64,000 bases of DNA, taken from Hypholoma sublateritium FD-334 SS-4. Lineage: Eukaryota > Basidiomycota > Agaricomycetes > Agaricales > Strophariaceae. The notes beneath the pieces were generated by a model. That model was not told where the DNA came from. It saw only the letters and a program-made list of their open reading frames with translations, and did not search any database. The stretch covers positions 310,001-374,000 of the forward strand of contig KN817526.1 in the NCBI GenBank assembly GCA_000827495.1, written 5' to 3'. Numbering within the stretch: position 1 is the first letter of the stretch; each line of letters begins with the position of its first letter. Shown here piece by piece: positions 1 through 11,910 of this stretch. The position numbers were made by a program, and so were the translations under genes.

Positions 1-2856
1 GTCAACGACGCCGGCACTATTGTACAAATGGCACGACTGATTCTGGACAACCCCTCCACGCCAAGAACCGCAACCGCATACCATCATGTCCGCATTTCAT
101 ACAGCTTCTCTCGAGGCATACCCATCTTCTTGAATTATCATCCAAGGATCTTGTAACATAGACGGTCTCCTCCAAATCGCATTTATCACTATCTCAAATT
201 CCACGACTTTTTTATGCACATTCAGCGACGGTGCATTTGAATACCGTCCATTCTCTAGGGCTGTTGTAGGTTCGCTGTTGGTCTCTATATGTATATTTTT
301 CCCCGATCTGCGTCTGTGCCTTCTTTCAAACACTATTTTCCTTCTTTGACTTCTTTTCTCGTTCCTCGCGCGGCCCTTTTCCTCAGAATTCCATTATAAC
401 CTTTGGTAAGTGTATCGAAATAGATTGTCCATTCGATCAAAGCTGCTTGAATACCCCTTTCTCCAAGCACCTATCTATGGCACACCGTGTCTGCCCGTGC
501 CCCATTCTTTCCACACCCATATTCACACTGTTTAGGCTCGGCATGATACATATTCCCTGCGCTTCTCCCAGGCTCACAGTTTGCGCTACATCAGCTCGGG
601 TCAACGTGGTGTCCCATTGGAGGTTGGCTCAGCTCACACCCACCTCGGGCGCCCGCTGCGTGTGTTCGCAGTCACGACATCCTCTGCCATCTTCCCCCAC
701 ACCCTGGTTGCCATCGTCGATCAGTGGCAGCGTGCGGAAACGGCCTGCCACAGCCCCCCCAAGCATATGGCGGTGGGAACGCCCCCGCGCCATGGCGGCG
801 CGGCGCGTGCAGTCCTGCGGGCGACGCGCTGTGCTACGGGCCATGAGGATGCCATTACGCAGCCGTTTTGGGCCGCAGATCCTGTGCGCAGCGGTCGATA
901 CGGCGGCTGGCGCGCGGTCGAGAGCGCCCTCGCCCGCTGCCGCGCGGCGGCTGTTCGCTGCAAGTCTGCGCCCCCTGCCGCCGCCGTATCGACGCCCGCC
1001 CGCCCACGGCAGACAGGGGCATATGCATGCGGGCGAGCAGGTGGGCACCTGCCAGAACGCTCTGATGCGCCCGCTGCCGCATGGAGCGCGCCGCGGCGCC
1101 GGCGGGGGCGCGCCCGGGCTCAGGTGCGGTGGGCTCGAAGTTCGCCTCGCGACGGGCTGGTTATGCCCTCGGTGGTGCACACAGATCTGCCATGAATCGC
1201 ACGCGCCCGCGCGCACTATGAATAAGCAGCCATATGGTATGGCATATGGGTATGCGCGCTCTCACAGACGCCCGGCGAGTGCCTAGATCAGATGGGGCGT
1301 AACTTTATCCTCGTCGACTGCTGAGCCTGTATCTGGCTGCTGCCGCAAACTTCAAAGCCTAGTTAGAGCCAAAAATAGCTCGCAGCGAGGAGGCGTATGT
1401 GCGATGCGTCCGTTGATTGTAGCATTTCATAGAAATAGCGCACCCTGATGGTATGCGTACTTAGAAGTATGTGCTACGGGGATACCTGCGACTTGAATTG
1501 CATCGATGTACAGAACCGGTGTATCGCACTGCGGAAGGTTGTTTGAGATCTTGTTTTTTCATTCCCAAACAGACGCTCGCAACGGCTGCGGTAGTAAATG
1601 CCCGACGGGGAAGGAATCCGAAAGCTCTGGGTCGTACCTGGGAATAAACCAATACCTATACATCGGCGGAGGTTAGTAGCACTTCTCCGCCGTAAGAATA
1701 ATTTGAAGAGCAATTGAGTGCTTGAGGAAATCAACTGGTAGCCTAACGAGTAACCCGGCTCCCCGGGCTAGAGGGGCGTTAGAGGTGTCATCCCCCTTAA
1801 TAGCGAACTCACTCAGACTCACTCCGCGTCAGACAGGAGAGAAGAGCGTCCATGTGGAACGCGTCCATACTAACCTAGTATAACGACTTACTATGCAGTG
1901 CATCAGAGATTTAATGGCAGCCTATCAAAATCTTTAAAGATTATCTATTTGCGCGTAGCGAGTAAGGCAGTTCCCCACAGATTGGAATAGGCGACTCGGT
2001 TTGCAGCGCGAGGATGCGATCGAGGGCCGAGGCCATCTCCGGCTCACTAGCTCGTGCTGTGCAAATATAATCGTGCCACTCACCAGCCACTCAGGTAGCG
2101 GAAGATTGTGTCGCGGCTACTACAGGATGGCAGTATGTGCCAATATTCGCCAATTCAGCCGCTCAGCAGGCTCATACACATTTCATACGCAGCCGAGGCG
2201 TGTCTAGATATTTATCGAGTGCCTTATAATTACAGTACAATGATGTATGTCCTATGTCTGGAGACCTCAGGCTCCACGTCAGTATTTCTCATCCTCCGCA
2301 GCAAATCGGACCAGAGGCTACTCTGAGCCTGACAGACGTCACTACGTCATGTACATGAAGACTCTGCTTAATATTCCGAGTCCCCGAACTGTAGAAGTCA
2401 GAACACACCGTAAGTACGTGTTCAACGTTCAAGTGCTATCAAAAACCCGATATTTCGAGCTTAGACCAATAGTATAATTATCGGAGGGCGGTGTCCCCGC
2501 AGGTTCCGCGCCACTTAGGCGTCTTCCATATTGTCTTCTTGATTGGTTCTCAACACTGATATTCTCCGTGAATTTGCCAGAAGTGCTCCATCCAAGATCT
2601 ATGTATCCGACTATGGAATGATCCTGAATAACCGCAATGGGCAGGATATAGCTGTCTATTCGAAATAATTCCGCGGAGCAGGCGGAGAGCTCGAAAAATG
2701 CTAGCGTTTGCCATTTTCATTTGTGGAGATTTTGTCAAGGTTTGGTCAAGAAAACTTGAAGAAAACATTTGGAATCTCAGTTTGGCGTTGAGCGGCATTT
2801 TCTGTCAAGACGTAGATGGCCATGGTGATGGGGACTAGATGTAGTCAACCAATATC
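1..2856. other. Gene-poor left flank
   Basis: I find no convincing gene here. The stretch about 600-1240 is very GC-rich and opens long overlapping reading frames on both strands. Their products are arginine, alanine and proline rich without domain features, which is what GC-rich noncoding DNA gives. The rest (1300-2850) has near-neutral composition with only short frames and no intron-linked exon series I could join. Confidence 0.6.
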
Positions 2857-2956
2857 GGTTCAATGGTCTAGTGGTTATGATTTCTGTCTCACATTGAGAT
2901 TACTCACCTGCTCTCGGGTGCACAGAAGGTCTCCAGTTCGATCCTGGATTGAACCA
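2857..2956 (+). tRNA. tRNA-Val(CAC): tRNA-Val (anticodon CAC) with intron
   Basis: The 5' GGTTCAA pairs perfectly with the 3' TTGAACC, followed by discriminator A. The D arm reads GGTCTAGTGGTTATGAT and the T arm TCCAG-TTCGATC-CTGGA. The anticodon stem TCTGT/ACAGA encloses CT-CAC-A followed by a 27-nt intron at the canonical site after position 37. Removing it leaves 73 nt. A run of T directly after the gene fits a Pol III terminator. It decodes the valine codon GUG. A sister tRNA-Val(TAC) of nearly identical sequence lies at the other end of the window. Confidence 0.93.
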
Positions 2957-5934
2957 TTTTTTCTTCTTTTTCCCAGTCTTCCAAACAACTTCCAAATCCA
3001 AATTCCAATCCTCGTCAATGGTATTATAGTATACCGTATTATTGGTCATCCGACATCGTTTGCCAGGAATCACTTCTCAGTCTGAAGGCAGAAAAGAATT
3101 GATTGATTTTGAATAATTTCTGAGAACTATTCAACAGTCAACTGCCAGAAGTTGACCGTTGGCTTTCAGTTGCATATGCTAGTCTCCTTAAGACGTTCCT
3201 GGTCATTGAATTTGAAACTACATATCTTTGAAATACTCAAGAGTTGAGCGTGAAGCTTGCAGAAAAAATACCTACAGTTGTAAAGTTGACGTTAGCTCTG
3301 GCCCGGCCGCAACTGCACCAAAACTGCACTACTGGGACACGCACTGGCAAAGGATCGGTGAGGTACGCAGCCCGCGCGGCTCGTGTGTATCCGGTGACTC
3401 CGATGCTGCCGATACAGAAGAACGCCAAGGCAGGGATAAGCGTCCCGATGTGCGTCCGGTTTAATTACGGGGGAGAACAAAGGACGACTGTGGGCGCGAG
3501 TACTCAACGGGTACTTACTATGTATGACAGCGCCTTTCCTCGCGGCGAAAACGGAGGCTGGGCAGAGGTGCTCGGCCGCGGAGTCCGGTGGTGCGCGCAG
3601 GCAACGCGCAGGGGCAGCGCATCGCGTGCGTGCATGAGTGCGTCCAGGCAGCCGCCGCGCGTGTGGGCGCTCCGCGCGCCGCCGCTGCGCTCGGATTTGG
3701 TGATTACCCCGGTACCTATATCACCGCACCAATCTAAGCGCTGGTCTGCGATCAGCCCGGCTTCGGATCCCGCATAGGACTTGGACAGAGTCTGATACTT
3801 AGAGACCGTGTATACGTGCATGCCTTCGTGCATGAGGTCACCGCGCCGCCACAGCGTCATGGCGTAAGCGCCCCCTGGGCCTGTGGCGGCGGCGACGCAG
3901 CGCGTGGGCCGTACGTACGTCCCCGAACGCGTCCCAATGCGTCTGACTTCTGAGCTGCGCCGCGCCCGGGCGGGCTGGCTCGCCTGCGCCGCTGCGCTGG
4001 CAGGATGCCGTAGGCGCGCACTCGACCGCGCACTTAGCGCGCCCGGGGCCTGAGGCCTGAGGCCATATCTGCTGCTCTCCGCGAATCTAGCAGGGCAGCG
4101 CGCGGCCCGGCGCCGCGCAGATAGAAGCGGGTTTGAAGTGTGCCCAGAAGCAGGGGTTCGAAGGCACTGGGCGGGGCCGGCTGATCAGGGCAGCTGCCTG
4201 GATCAGCGGGCCGCAGAGCGGGCTGACTTGGTGAGCGGCGCACACCCGAAACGCACGGCGCGGTCTCCCTCAGGTCTTCTTGAGATGAAGCTACTTTAGA
4301 CGTTAACGTACCAGACGGGTGAGCATCCGCGGCACGCAGATAAGACGTGAATACGATGCTAACAATGTCCAAGATGAGTGGTTGCGGGCTGTCTGGGTGG
4401 TCCTGCAGCGGCGTGCACCCGAAACGCACGGTGCCGTTACCCTCAGGTCTTCCTGAGATGAACCTACTTTAGACGCTAACGTACGAAATGGGTGCGCATC
4501 CGCGACACGCAGATAAGAGGTGTATACGCTGCCAACAACGTCCAAGATGGGGATGACGTGCGAGGTACCGAGGTTACTTATATCAATGGGCCCTGGGGGT
4601 TAGCTGCGGGGGAAACGCACGAGCGAGAGCCTGGCAAGCCGCCGTGGAGCGCGGTTGTGGCTGCGGCTCACTGTAAGGGTGGTCCCTTACAGCCATATAT
4701 AGCGCTGGGCTTGGAGATGGATGGCCACCCTTACACTCACTTGGTGGGCGTGCAACGAAGCTTGCCCGAAACGCACGGTGCCGTCAGTGTTCCTCAAGTC
4801 TTCCTGAGATGAAGCTACTTTAGACGTTAACGTACGGAACGGGTGCGCATCCGCGGCATGCAGATAAGAGGTGTCTGCGATGCTAACAACATGAAAGATG
4901 GGGATGACGTGCGAGGCACCGAGGTTACTTAGAGTATATCAACGGGCCTGCTGTGGGGGCGCATCGTACGGGATATGTAAAACGGACGAGCGATACCCAG
5001 ACACGCCGCCGTGGAGCGCGGATGGCAGTGGCAGGGAGTGGGTGTGTGCCGCTCCATGGCAAGAAGCGCTCTTGTTCCTCAGCGGTACACGTCCGCATCG
5101 CACGGGTGAGCTTACTATAGACGTCCCCACATTAGAAGCGGGGCCATGCTCCGCAGGCCGATAAACGATATATATACGATGCTATGGAACAACATCCAAG
5201 ATGGATTGCGTGCGACAACCAATGCGGGATTAAGTAGACGGGGTGCGTATGATACAGAAGGGATGATGCAAGAGGGAGTAAGCTAAGCTACGAAGATGCG
5301 AATATAGATAAAGGGATATATATGATGCAGTGGAATGGAATGGATACAGCGAATAGACGGCGGATGCGGGGCAGGGCACGGGCGTGTCAGGTAGAGAAAG
5401 CGCGTAATGGAGCGGGGATGGTAGGTGTACGATGGAGATGGGAGAGGGGGATGATGGACGGTGTATGGACTGGAAAAAGGCGGCGGGGCAGGACGAGAGA
5501 AAAGGTTCGTCGGAATCTAGTAGTAGGCGGCGCTGTATTTAGCGGGATCACACATTCAGACTTTTGAGCGTGGCGGGGGGTGCGGCGTTGGGCAGTTCAG
5601 ATTCACGGATATGATATGCGGGCACAGATTTTGATGTCAGGATGAGAATGTTGAAGCACACGGGGGTCGGGTGGGAAAGCGTATCGGCAGTTCTTGCTGG
5701 CTGAGTTGAGGTTCGAATGAGGAAGTTTGAGGGGCACAAGTGATGAGTGGGCGTTAGTAGTAGTAGCGATCTTGATGAGCTGGCGCAACTCTTGCGCCTT
5801 GAATAAGTTTTGATGCTTGGGCGGACTTGAAGCTCGAGAGGATGATCACACGGCGCTCCGACTCAACGCGCCAGGCCATTTCACGACCACGACGTCCGGG
5901 CTCCTCTCAGTAGTGCGCATCTCACGGCGCGAGC
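2957..5934. other. Gene-poor, GC-rich region with repeats
   Basis: No supported gene. 3540-4300 is GC-rich and gives long frames on both strands without any domain signature. 4247-5200 contains the diverged tandem repeat listed separately. 5240-5560 is purine-rich on the plus strand (GGAATGGAATGG-type tracts). 5560-5930 is the unremarkable downstream flank of the Hsp20-like gene. Confidence 0.55.
4247..5200. repeat. Diverged tandem repeat, three to four copies
   Basis: A block starting CCCGAAACGCACGG, followed by a CTCAGGTCTTC-like stretch, GAGATGAA, CTACTTTAGACG and GCAGATAAGA, occurs at about 4247, 4418 and 4766. A worn fourth copy begins near 5100 (ACTATAGACGT, CGATGCTATGG, CATCCAAGATGG). 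Spacing is about 171 bp and then about 348 bp, so units were gained or lost unequally. No coding frame is conserved across copies. Confidence 0.8.
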
Positions 5935-7905
5935 TCATCGTACGGGAATGTCGGTCTCGTCGTCCCCCGTGAACGGCTCGCCCAGGTAGATGTCGAGCGT
6001 CAGGATGCCGTCCTCCAGCGAGGCGGCGACGTCCGCGGGCTGGTGGGGGTGCATTCAGTGTTCACACATCACGGATGAGGTGGGGGTATTGGTGTTCAGG
6101 CACCATTCAGTCGACGGTGGGCGAGTGGCAGTTTTTTGCGGGTCGTTCAGGTTGGTGATGTTGATGTTGATATCATGTTGAGGGTGATGTTGAGGTTGAT
6201 GTTGATGTCGTTGAAGATGCAGTGGGTGACGTCGACGTTGATGTTGATATTGTTGCGAACGGTTGAAGGCGGCACGTCGAGTGACGGTACATGGGCAACA
6301 TCGAATTGCATTGGCACGCAAGTAAAAAAAAAAAAGGACAGCACGCAATCAACACCTCTGCTCTCGCGGCGCGGGCGGGGCACAAGATAAAAATAAAGGG
6401 TACATAAAAACACACGGAGCCAACGGCTGAAGCGGGGGGAAAAGAAGGAGAAACGCGACGTACCGTGGTCGTCGCAGGCACCTGGATAACGCGCCGCGCA
6501 GACCCGAACCGCCGCTCGCGCAACGTCGGGCTCACGCCGCGGCGCGCGTACGTCGGGATCCCGGGTGCCGGCGGCACTTCGATGTCTTCCTGCTTCGTTG
6601 CCGGCGGTGCATCCGCCGCAGATGCGGCGGCTGCCGGCCCGTCCGCCTCGCCGTCCGCGTCCTCCTCTTCCTCCTCGCGCACCGCCGTGTCCGCCTCCGC
6701 AGGCGTCGACTCCTCCTCCTCCTCTACCGTGCCGGGAGGGGGGAACACTGGCGCGCTGCGCGCCGCGACGCACACGTACTTGACCCGGTTGAAAAAGCAC
6801 GTCCCGAGCGAGACGCGCAGCGCCGCCCGCCGCACCCCGGGCACCTCCAGCGACGCCCGCAGCGTGTGCGTCCGCGGCGAGTAGTGCATGTCCGCGCGCA
6901 GCGTGCGAAGGGGCTCCGGTTGCGAGGGCTGGGGCTGCACCCGTTGGCCGCGCGTTTGCTCGTGAGCTTGGGGGCGCGCGGGTGGCGGCGGCATTGAGGT
7001 GTGTTGAGATTGCGGCGCAGGTGGGAAGGCGGTGTGTGGTGCCCGGGCGAGCGGGGAGCGGTCATGCAGCACCGACGGCGAGCCTCGCGCGAGGGGCGAC
7101 TGCCCGGGCGGCGAGTGTGCCGCGGGCGACCTGCAAAAAATAGGTATCGTTAGCAAACCACGATCGCACGCCACGCAGACACGAGAAAAGCGAGAAACAG
7201 GCGGCGCACGCACCGGGGCACGGCGCTGGAAAATGGCAAGCGAGACGGCCCCGCCGCCGCAGGCGACGCGACCGCCGGCTGGTGGCCCTGCGGGCGCGGC
7301 ACCATCCCCGTGCCCGTGCCCGCAGGCGGCGTCGCGAAGCGCACGCTCGTCGCACGCTTCCCACCCCGCGCGGCCGCCGGCGGCGTCGGCGTGGCAGACG
7401 ACGAGCTGTGCATGAACGCAGGCACCGCAGGGCGGATGTACGGGTGCGCAGCAGACACCGCACGCGTGGCGCGCCCGCTCGGCGGGCGCACGACGCCCCC
7501 GCCCGTACTGCCAGTGGGCGGCAGCGGCTGCGTACCGTCGCCGAATATCAGCGGGCTGAGAGCAGGAGGCGCGAACGCGCCGCTACGGTGCGCGGGGTAG
7601 TGCTGGTGCTGTTGGTGCGGGTGATGCAACAGCACCGGCGCATCGTCTGAGCGGCGGTGCGAAGGTACGACGTGCGGCGGCGTCGCGAGCCCGCCGTCCA
7701 GAGCAAGCTCTTGGTTGAACGCCGCAGCAGGGGTGGCGCCAGCAGACGTGGGCGGCGTGCCAGCACCACCCGCGTCGAGCGGCGAGTGCTGCATTTCGAG
7801 TGTCTCCCAGTGCGGGTACGCGCCGGGCGGCGCCTGCTGCTGCTGCTGCTGCTGCTGTGAGTCACCATGGCCGTACGCGTACTCTCCGAATGGGAAGCCA
7901 GACAT
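5935..7905 (-). CDS. Alpha-crystallin (Hsp20-like) small heat shock protein with long disordered N-terminus
   Basis: Modelled as three exons, 7905-7214, 7130-6464 and 6039-5935, giving 487 residues. The N-terminal ~300 residues are low complexity, with a Q8 tract near residue 18 and much proline, serine and alanine. An alpha-crystallin fold is read from about residue 310: DMHYSPRTHTLRASLEVPGV is the first strand pair, LRERRFGSARRVIQVP follows, and the last exon supplies PADVAASLEDGILTLDI, the conserved G-x-L motif. Proteins of this family are ATP-independent chaperones. Odd features are an acidic Glu-rich insert of roughly 90 residues inside the domain and a 424-nt last intron, far longer than its neighbours. 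A 45-nt GT-AG segment (about residue 337) could be an extra intron. The splice join restoring TTTPADV in frame supports the model. A TATA box lies 57-64 nt upstream. Confidence 0.8.
6040..6463 (-). other. Long repeat-bearing intron of the Hsp20-like gene
   Basis: The donor is GTACGT and the acceptor CACCAG. At 424 nt it is about eight times the local norm. It contains a degenerate GTTGAT/ATCAAC hexamer array at about 6145-6250 (plus-strand notation) and an A11 tract near 6325. No coding content is seen. It could hold a small insertion that expanded the intron. Confidence 0.6.
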
Positions 7906-7961
7906 CGTCTATTGCAAGCAGGATGGGGGGCGGGAACAACCCCACGTCAGGCCACGCACGC

Positions 7962-7969
7962 TTTTATAC
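7962..7969 (-). promoter_or_regulatory. TATA box of the Hsp20-like gene
   Basis: TATAAAAG on the minus strand, 57 nt upstream of the start codon. TATA-containing promoters are common for stress-inducible fungal genes. I see no clean array of nGAAn/nTTCn heat-shock elements nearby. Confidence 0.55.
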
Positions 7970-8559
7970 CCGCCCCCGCCGTATGACTCAGCGCGCTCCC
8001 GCGCCCGCCCCCCGGATTCGGACAATGGAGCGGCCAGAACAATGGGCGCATGCACGACGGACCCCGGAGACCTATTTAGCAGCCAATCGCAGCCCCTCGG
8101 CTACCGGGCCCTGCCCGTGCCTTTCCGGGGTCCTTTCGTAAAACACTGCCACCGTCGGTGTCACGTGGTAATAATTAGCCGCTTTTGGGTCATGCGGCGC
8201 GGCCGGGCGCGCTTCCCTCGCGCGAGGCTGATGGTAACACGGGCACGGTGCGAAGGGCGTTGATAGGAATGCACCGCGAGGCGGGTGTGCGATAAGGGCG
8301 TCTTCTAGTGGCGGGCACGGAATTATCGTTCATCCTGCCCCTGGTTATTCGAATTCAATTGTTTTCACGTTTCAGGACGAATCTTGGGGGATCTGAATCT
8401 TGGGCGTAACGTATGCTGGAAATATGGGTGCGGGTGTGGTGATTGACGAGGACAACATGGTCACAAACGCGCAGTTTCGGCGTGTTATGTGCTTCCTTCC
8501 ACCTTCTGCAGACCCTCGCGAATCCCGTACATCCGCGGGCTCTGATCGAGCTCAGGGTC

Positions 8560-10180
8560 GGCGTCTAACTCGCGTAGCCAGCTTCTCCGCCGGGGGGGTC
8601 CCCGGCGTTGGCGAGCCACGCGAGTGCGGGCCGCCCCGAGAACGCGTCGTCGAGAACGGCATATCTGTACGAGCCCACACACCGCTCACACGCACACCTG
8701 CGCAGTCATTATCCAGGAAACACCATAGCGTACCAAAATCAGCGAGCAATCGGGCAGAATATCGTCCGCGCCTCGCCCTCAGGAATGTCGAAATTCGCAG
8801 AGCTGTGCACGCGCGTCCCACGTCGGGCCCAGTGCCCACGCGCCCATGATGGTCGCATGCATGCAGGCGCTATATTTGGAACGCGACAGACGCCTGCTCG
8901 GCGATAGCGTAGAGACGGGACTGCACAAAATATAGGGATAAAGGTACAAAATCACGTCAAGAAGAGTGCTGCGCAGTCTGGCCCAAGAGCCCGGCGCACC
9001 TCTTCTGCGCGCACTCTACCAGACTCCACCGCGGGGCTCCCCCGACGTCTTGATCTGACCCCATGCGCCCATGATGCCAACGCGCGCTATACTTGGCCAG
9101 ACGACGCCTCGAGAGGTGCTACATAACGTAACTTTAACTTGGGGGTATAACGAGAGAGGACGCATATAGGACAAAGCCACGTCATGGAAGTTGCTGCACA
9201 GCACATTTGGGGTGGGATACTTACAGAAGAATGAGGGTTGGGAAACCACGCGCCATGGCGTCGAGTTCGCCTTTTCCAAGAGCTCGAAGCGCCGATTCTC
9301 GGCGCGCTCTGTGGTGGAGCTTCCACCCGCCGGGGGGATCCCCGGCGTTGGCGAACCACGCGAGTGCGGTCCGCTCCGAGGACGCGTCGTACGCAAGCGC
9401 ATCTCGGACGCCCCATCTATCCTCGACGAGCGTGTACGAGCCCACACACCGCTTACGCATATATACCTGCGCAGCCATTAGCACTCAAGCTCACGACGTA
9501 TCCAGGAAACCATGTAGCGTACACAAAAACCAGCGAGCAACGACCGGGCAGAATAATGCACGCGCCTCGCGAGTCGCCCCTCAGGATTTTCGCAGCGCTG
9601 TGCACGCGCGTCTCACGTCGGGCCATGATGGTCGTAGGCGCTATACTTGGAACAGGAACAGACGCCTGGATCGGCGATAGCGTAGACTCGGAGACGGTAG
9701 GGACCTACGTCAAGAAGAGCGCTGCGCAGCTGGGGCAGTGCCCCCAAAAAACACGTTCCACATATGTAGCTGACGTCGAGCCCAAGAGCCCGGCGCACCT
9801 CTTCTGCGCGCACTCCACCGTGGGCCCCCCGACGTCAGTGACATGCGCGTCCTAAATCTGACCCCATGCGCCCACGACGGCAACGCGCGCTACACTTGGC
9901 CAGATACCTGGACTTGGCCTGGATAGGTGCCGACGTAACTTGGAGGTATAACGAGAAAGGAACACGTCAAGGAAGTCGCTGCACAGCACATTTGGGGCGG
10001 AATGCAGAAATTCGCGTCTTGCATGGTCGGCGTCGAGTTCGCCTTTTCCAAGAGCCCAACGCACCAACACCACTTCTCGGCGCACTCCGCCGTGGGGTCC
10101 CCAGCGTCAGCGAGTCATACGGATGTGGAGTATGGGACCGCGGCCTCGCGCGCAAGTTCATCGAGAACGACATGATCATC
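8560..10180. repeat. Tandem repeat of about 740-757 bp, roughly 2.3 copies
   Basis: The marker GGCGTTGGCGAGCCACGCGA at about 8603 recurs (one base different) near 9343, and as a worn form (CAGCGTCAGCGAGTCATACG) near 10,100. Other markers recur at the same spacing: CCCACACACCGCT with CACACCTGCGCAG, the AGCGAGCAA/GGGCAGAAT segment, GGCGATAGCGTAGA, and CGTCAAGAAGAG followed by GAGCCCGGCGCACCTCTTC. The frames that open inside differ between copies and carry no domain, so it is most likely noncoding satellite-like DNA. The remaining parts of 7906-10,438 hold only the upstream flank of the Hsp20-like gene. Confidence 0.85.
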
Positions 10181-10438
10181 GAAGACGAGCGCAAGCCGTG
10201 CCAGAGCCGCAAACACATATGACAACAATTATTTGCATTCAAGAAGTATTGACAAGAGGAGTAATGTAGCGTATATACGAGTCAGCGAGAAACGGTAAAA
10301 TATCGTACAGGATTCTTCATCAAGTGCAAGTGCGCCGGCGCGGACAACACTCGCCCACGGCGCACTCACAGGGTGGTAGGTAGCGTATAGCACACGGACA
10401 AAAGCACGGATACAAGTACAACCCCACGCGGGTCGAGA

Positions 10439-11910
10439 TTAGCGCGACTTCGCCGACGGCGTCCCGTCGACGTCGAGCCCGTACGTGCGCGACAGCACCG
10501 GCGGGACGAGCACGCCGTCCGGCTCCGTGTCTGGCGCGCCGAGATCCATCCCCTCTAGCCCATCGTCATCGTCCTCGACAACCGTCGCCGGCAGCCCATT
10601 CGCCTGCCCGCGCGGCGCGAGCGCGCCCGCCTCCGCAACGCGCCCACCGATCGGGATGGGGACCGTGCGCTCACCCGCGCGGCGCAGACTGCCCGTCTCG
10701 ACGACGCGCCGCTCGCCCGCGCCCACGCTGCCGCGGCGCGCGCCCGACCCACGCCGGCTGCGGGGCTCCGCGGGGCTCAGCGGGAGGTGCAGCGGGACCG
10801 ACGGGCTGCCGAAGCTCGAGGAGAGCGACGGCGGCGGGACCGACGGGTACGAGAGTCCGTGCACGACGAACGCCGCGGCGGCGGCGGCGGCACCCGCGGA
10901 GCTCGGCGGGCTCGTTATGTTCGTCGAGACGCTGACGAAGCTCGCGGGCGTCGCGCCCGACGCGCTAGAGGAGTAGCGCCGATGCAGGAAGGAGTCCGCG
11001 GGCGAGGAGGCGGGGTAGAGCGGCGAGAGCGCGGCCGAGGACGGCGAGGTGGAGAGAGAGCGCGGGGGCGAGGCAGGGCGGTGCACCTGCGACGCTGGCC
11101 GCGGGATCGGCACGCCGTTGCTCGGCCCCGCCGCCGCCATCGTCGTCGTCGTCGTCGTTGACGGTGGGCGGTGGTGCGTCGGGTGTGCGAACGGATCGCG
11201 GTCCGCGGATGTGAGCCCGATGAGGCTGTCGACCGACAGCCCGTGCTGCGCGATGTGAGAAACGAACGATACGCGGGCGGCAGGCGACTCACCCGGCTGC
11301 GGTGCGCGATGAGCTCCTCGCGGTAGACCTCGTTCAGGCGGCGCACGCGCGCGTAGTCACCCTCGACCGCCGCGAGTCGTGCGCGCAGCCCCGCGTTCTC
11401 GCGCTGCAGCGCATCGAGCAGCAGGCCTGATCCCGGTTCGCTCGCCCCGCCTGTCACGCGCCCGCGGCCGTCATGACTCACCCCGCCGCCTTGCGCCGAT
11501 GCCACGCGCGCAAGCTGCGCCTGCAGCTCGCCGTTCGCGGCACGCAGCGCCGTGAGCTCGCGCGCGAGGCGGTTCACATGCGCCTCCGACTCCGCCTCGA
11601 GCGCGTTCTCCAGGTCGATTTTGTCCTCGCGCAGCTGGCCGTCGTCAGCACACACACGCGCGCAACCTAATCAGCCGAGCGGCACACGCACCTGCTCGAG
11701 TTTTCGCGAGAGCACGTTGATGATGCGCTCCTCCTCCGCCTCGTAGGCGTTGATCAGATCCTGCTCGTGCCGGCGCCCGCCCGCGCTGCCCCCGCTCCCG
11801 CTGCCCCCGGACAGCGCGGCACCCCCGCTGCCGTTGGCGCCCGCCGTCAGCCAGCTGGGGCTCGCCGCCGTGCTCGCCGGCGGACGAAGGATAGGTTGCG
11901 CGATGCTCAT
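10439..11910 (-). CDS. CCDC6/H4-like coiled-coil protein (DUF2046 family)
   Basis: Three exons, 11910-11692, 11634-11293 and 11245-10439, joined by 57- and 47-nt introns, give 455 residues. Exon 1 ends with a stretch reading EERIINVLSRKLEQ and exon 2 opens LREDKIDLENALEAE followed by AHVNRLARELTALR. These match the paired motifs of human CCDC6 (ELSRKLMQL and [23 protein letters not shown]), spliced at the same place in the coiled coil. A second heptad region (LQRENAGLRARLAAVEGDYARV) follows. The C-terminal ~250 residues are serine, proline and alanine rich and probably disordered. CCDC6 is a cytosolic and nuclear scaffold; the fungal function is not established. The ATG at 11910 is the only good start before the heptads. 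Confidence 0.82.

Noticed and set aside
447..1286. 279-codon plus-strand frame and overlapping frames on both strands
   Set aside because: Very GC-rich DNA, Arg/Ala/Pro-rich products, several mutually overlapping frames, no domain or splice-linked continuation.
9016..9447. Frames repeated within the 740-bp tandem repeat
   Set aside because: Frames are not conserved between the copies; substitutions and indels are spread without codon pattern.
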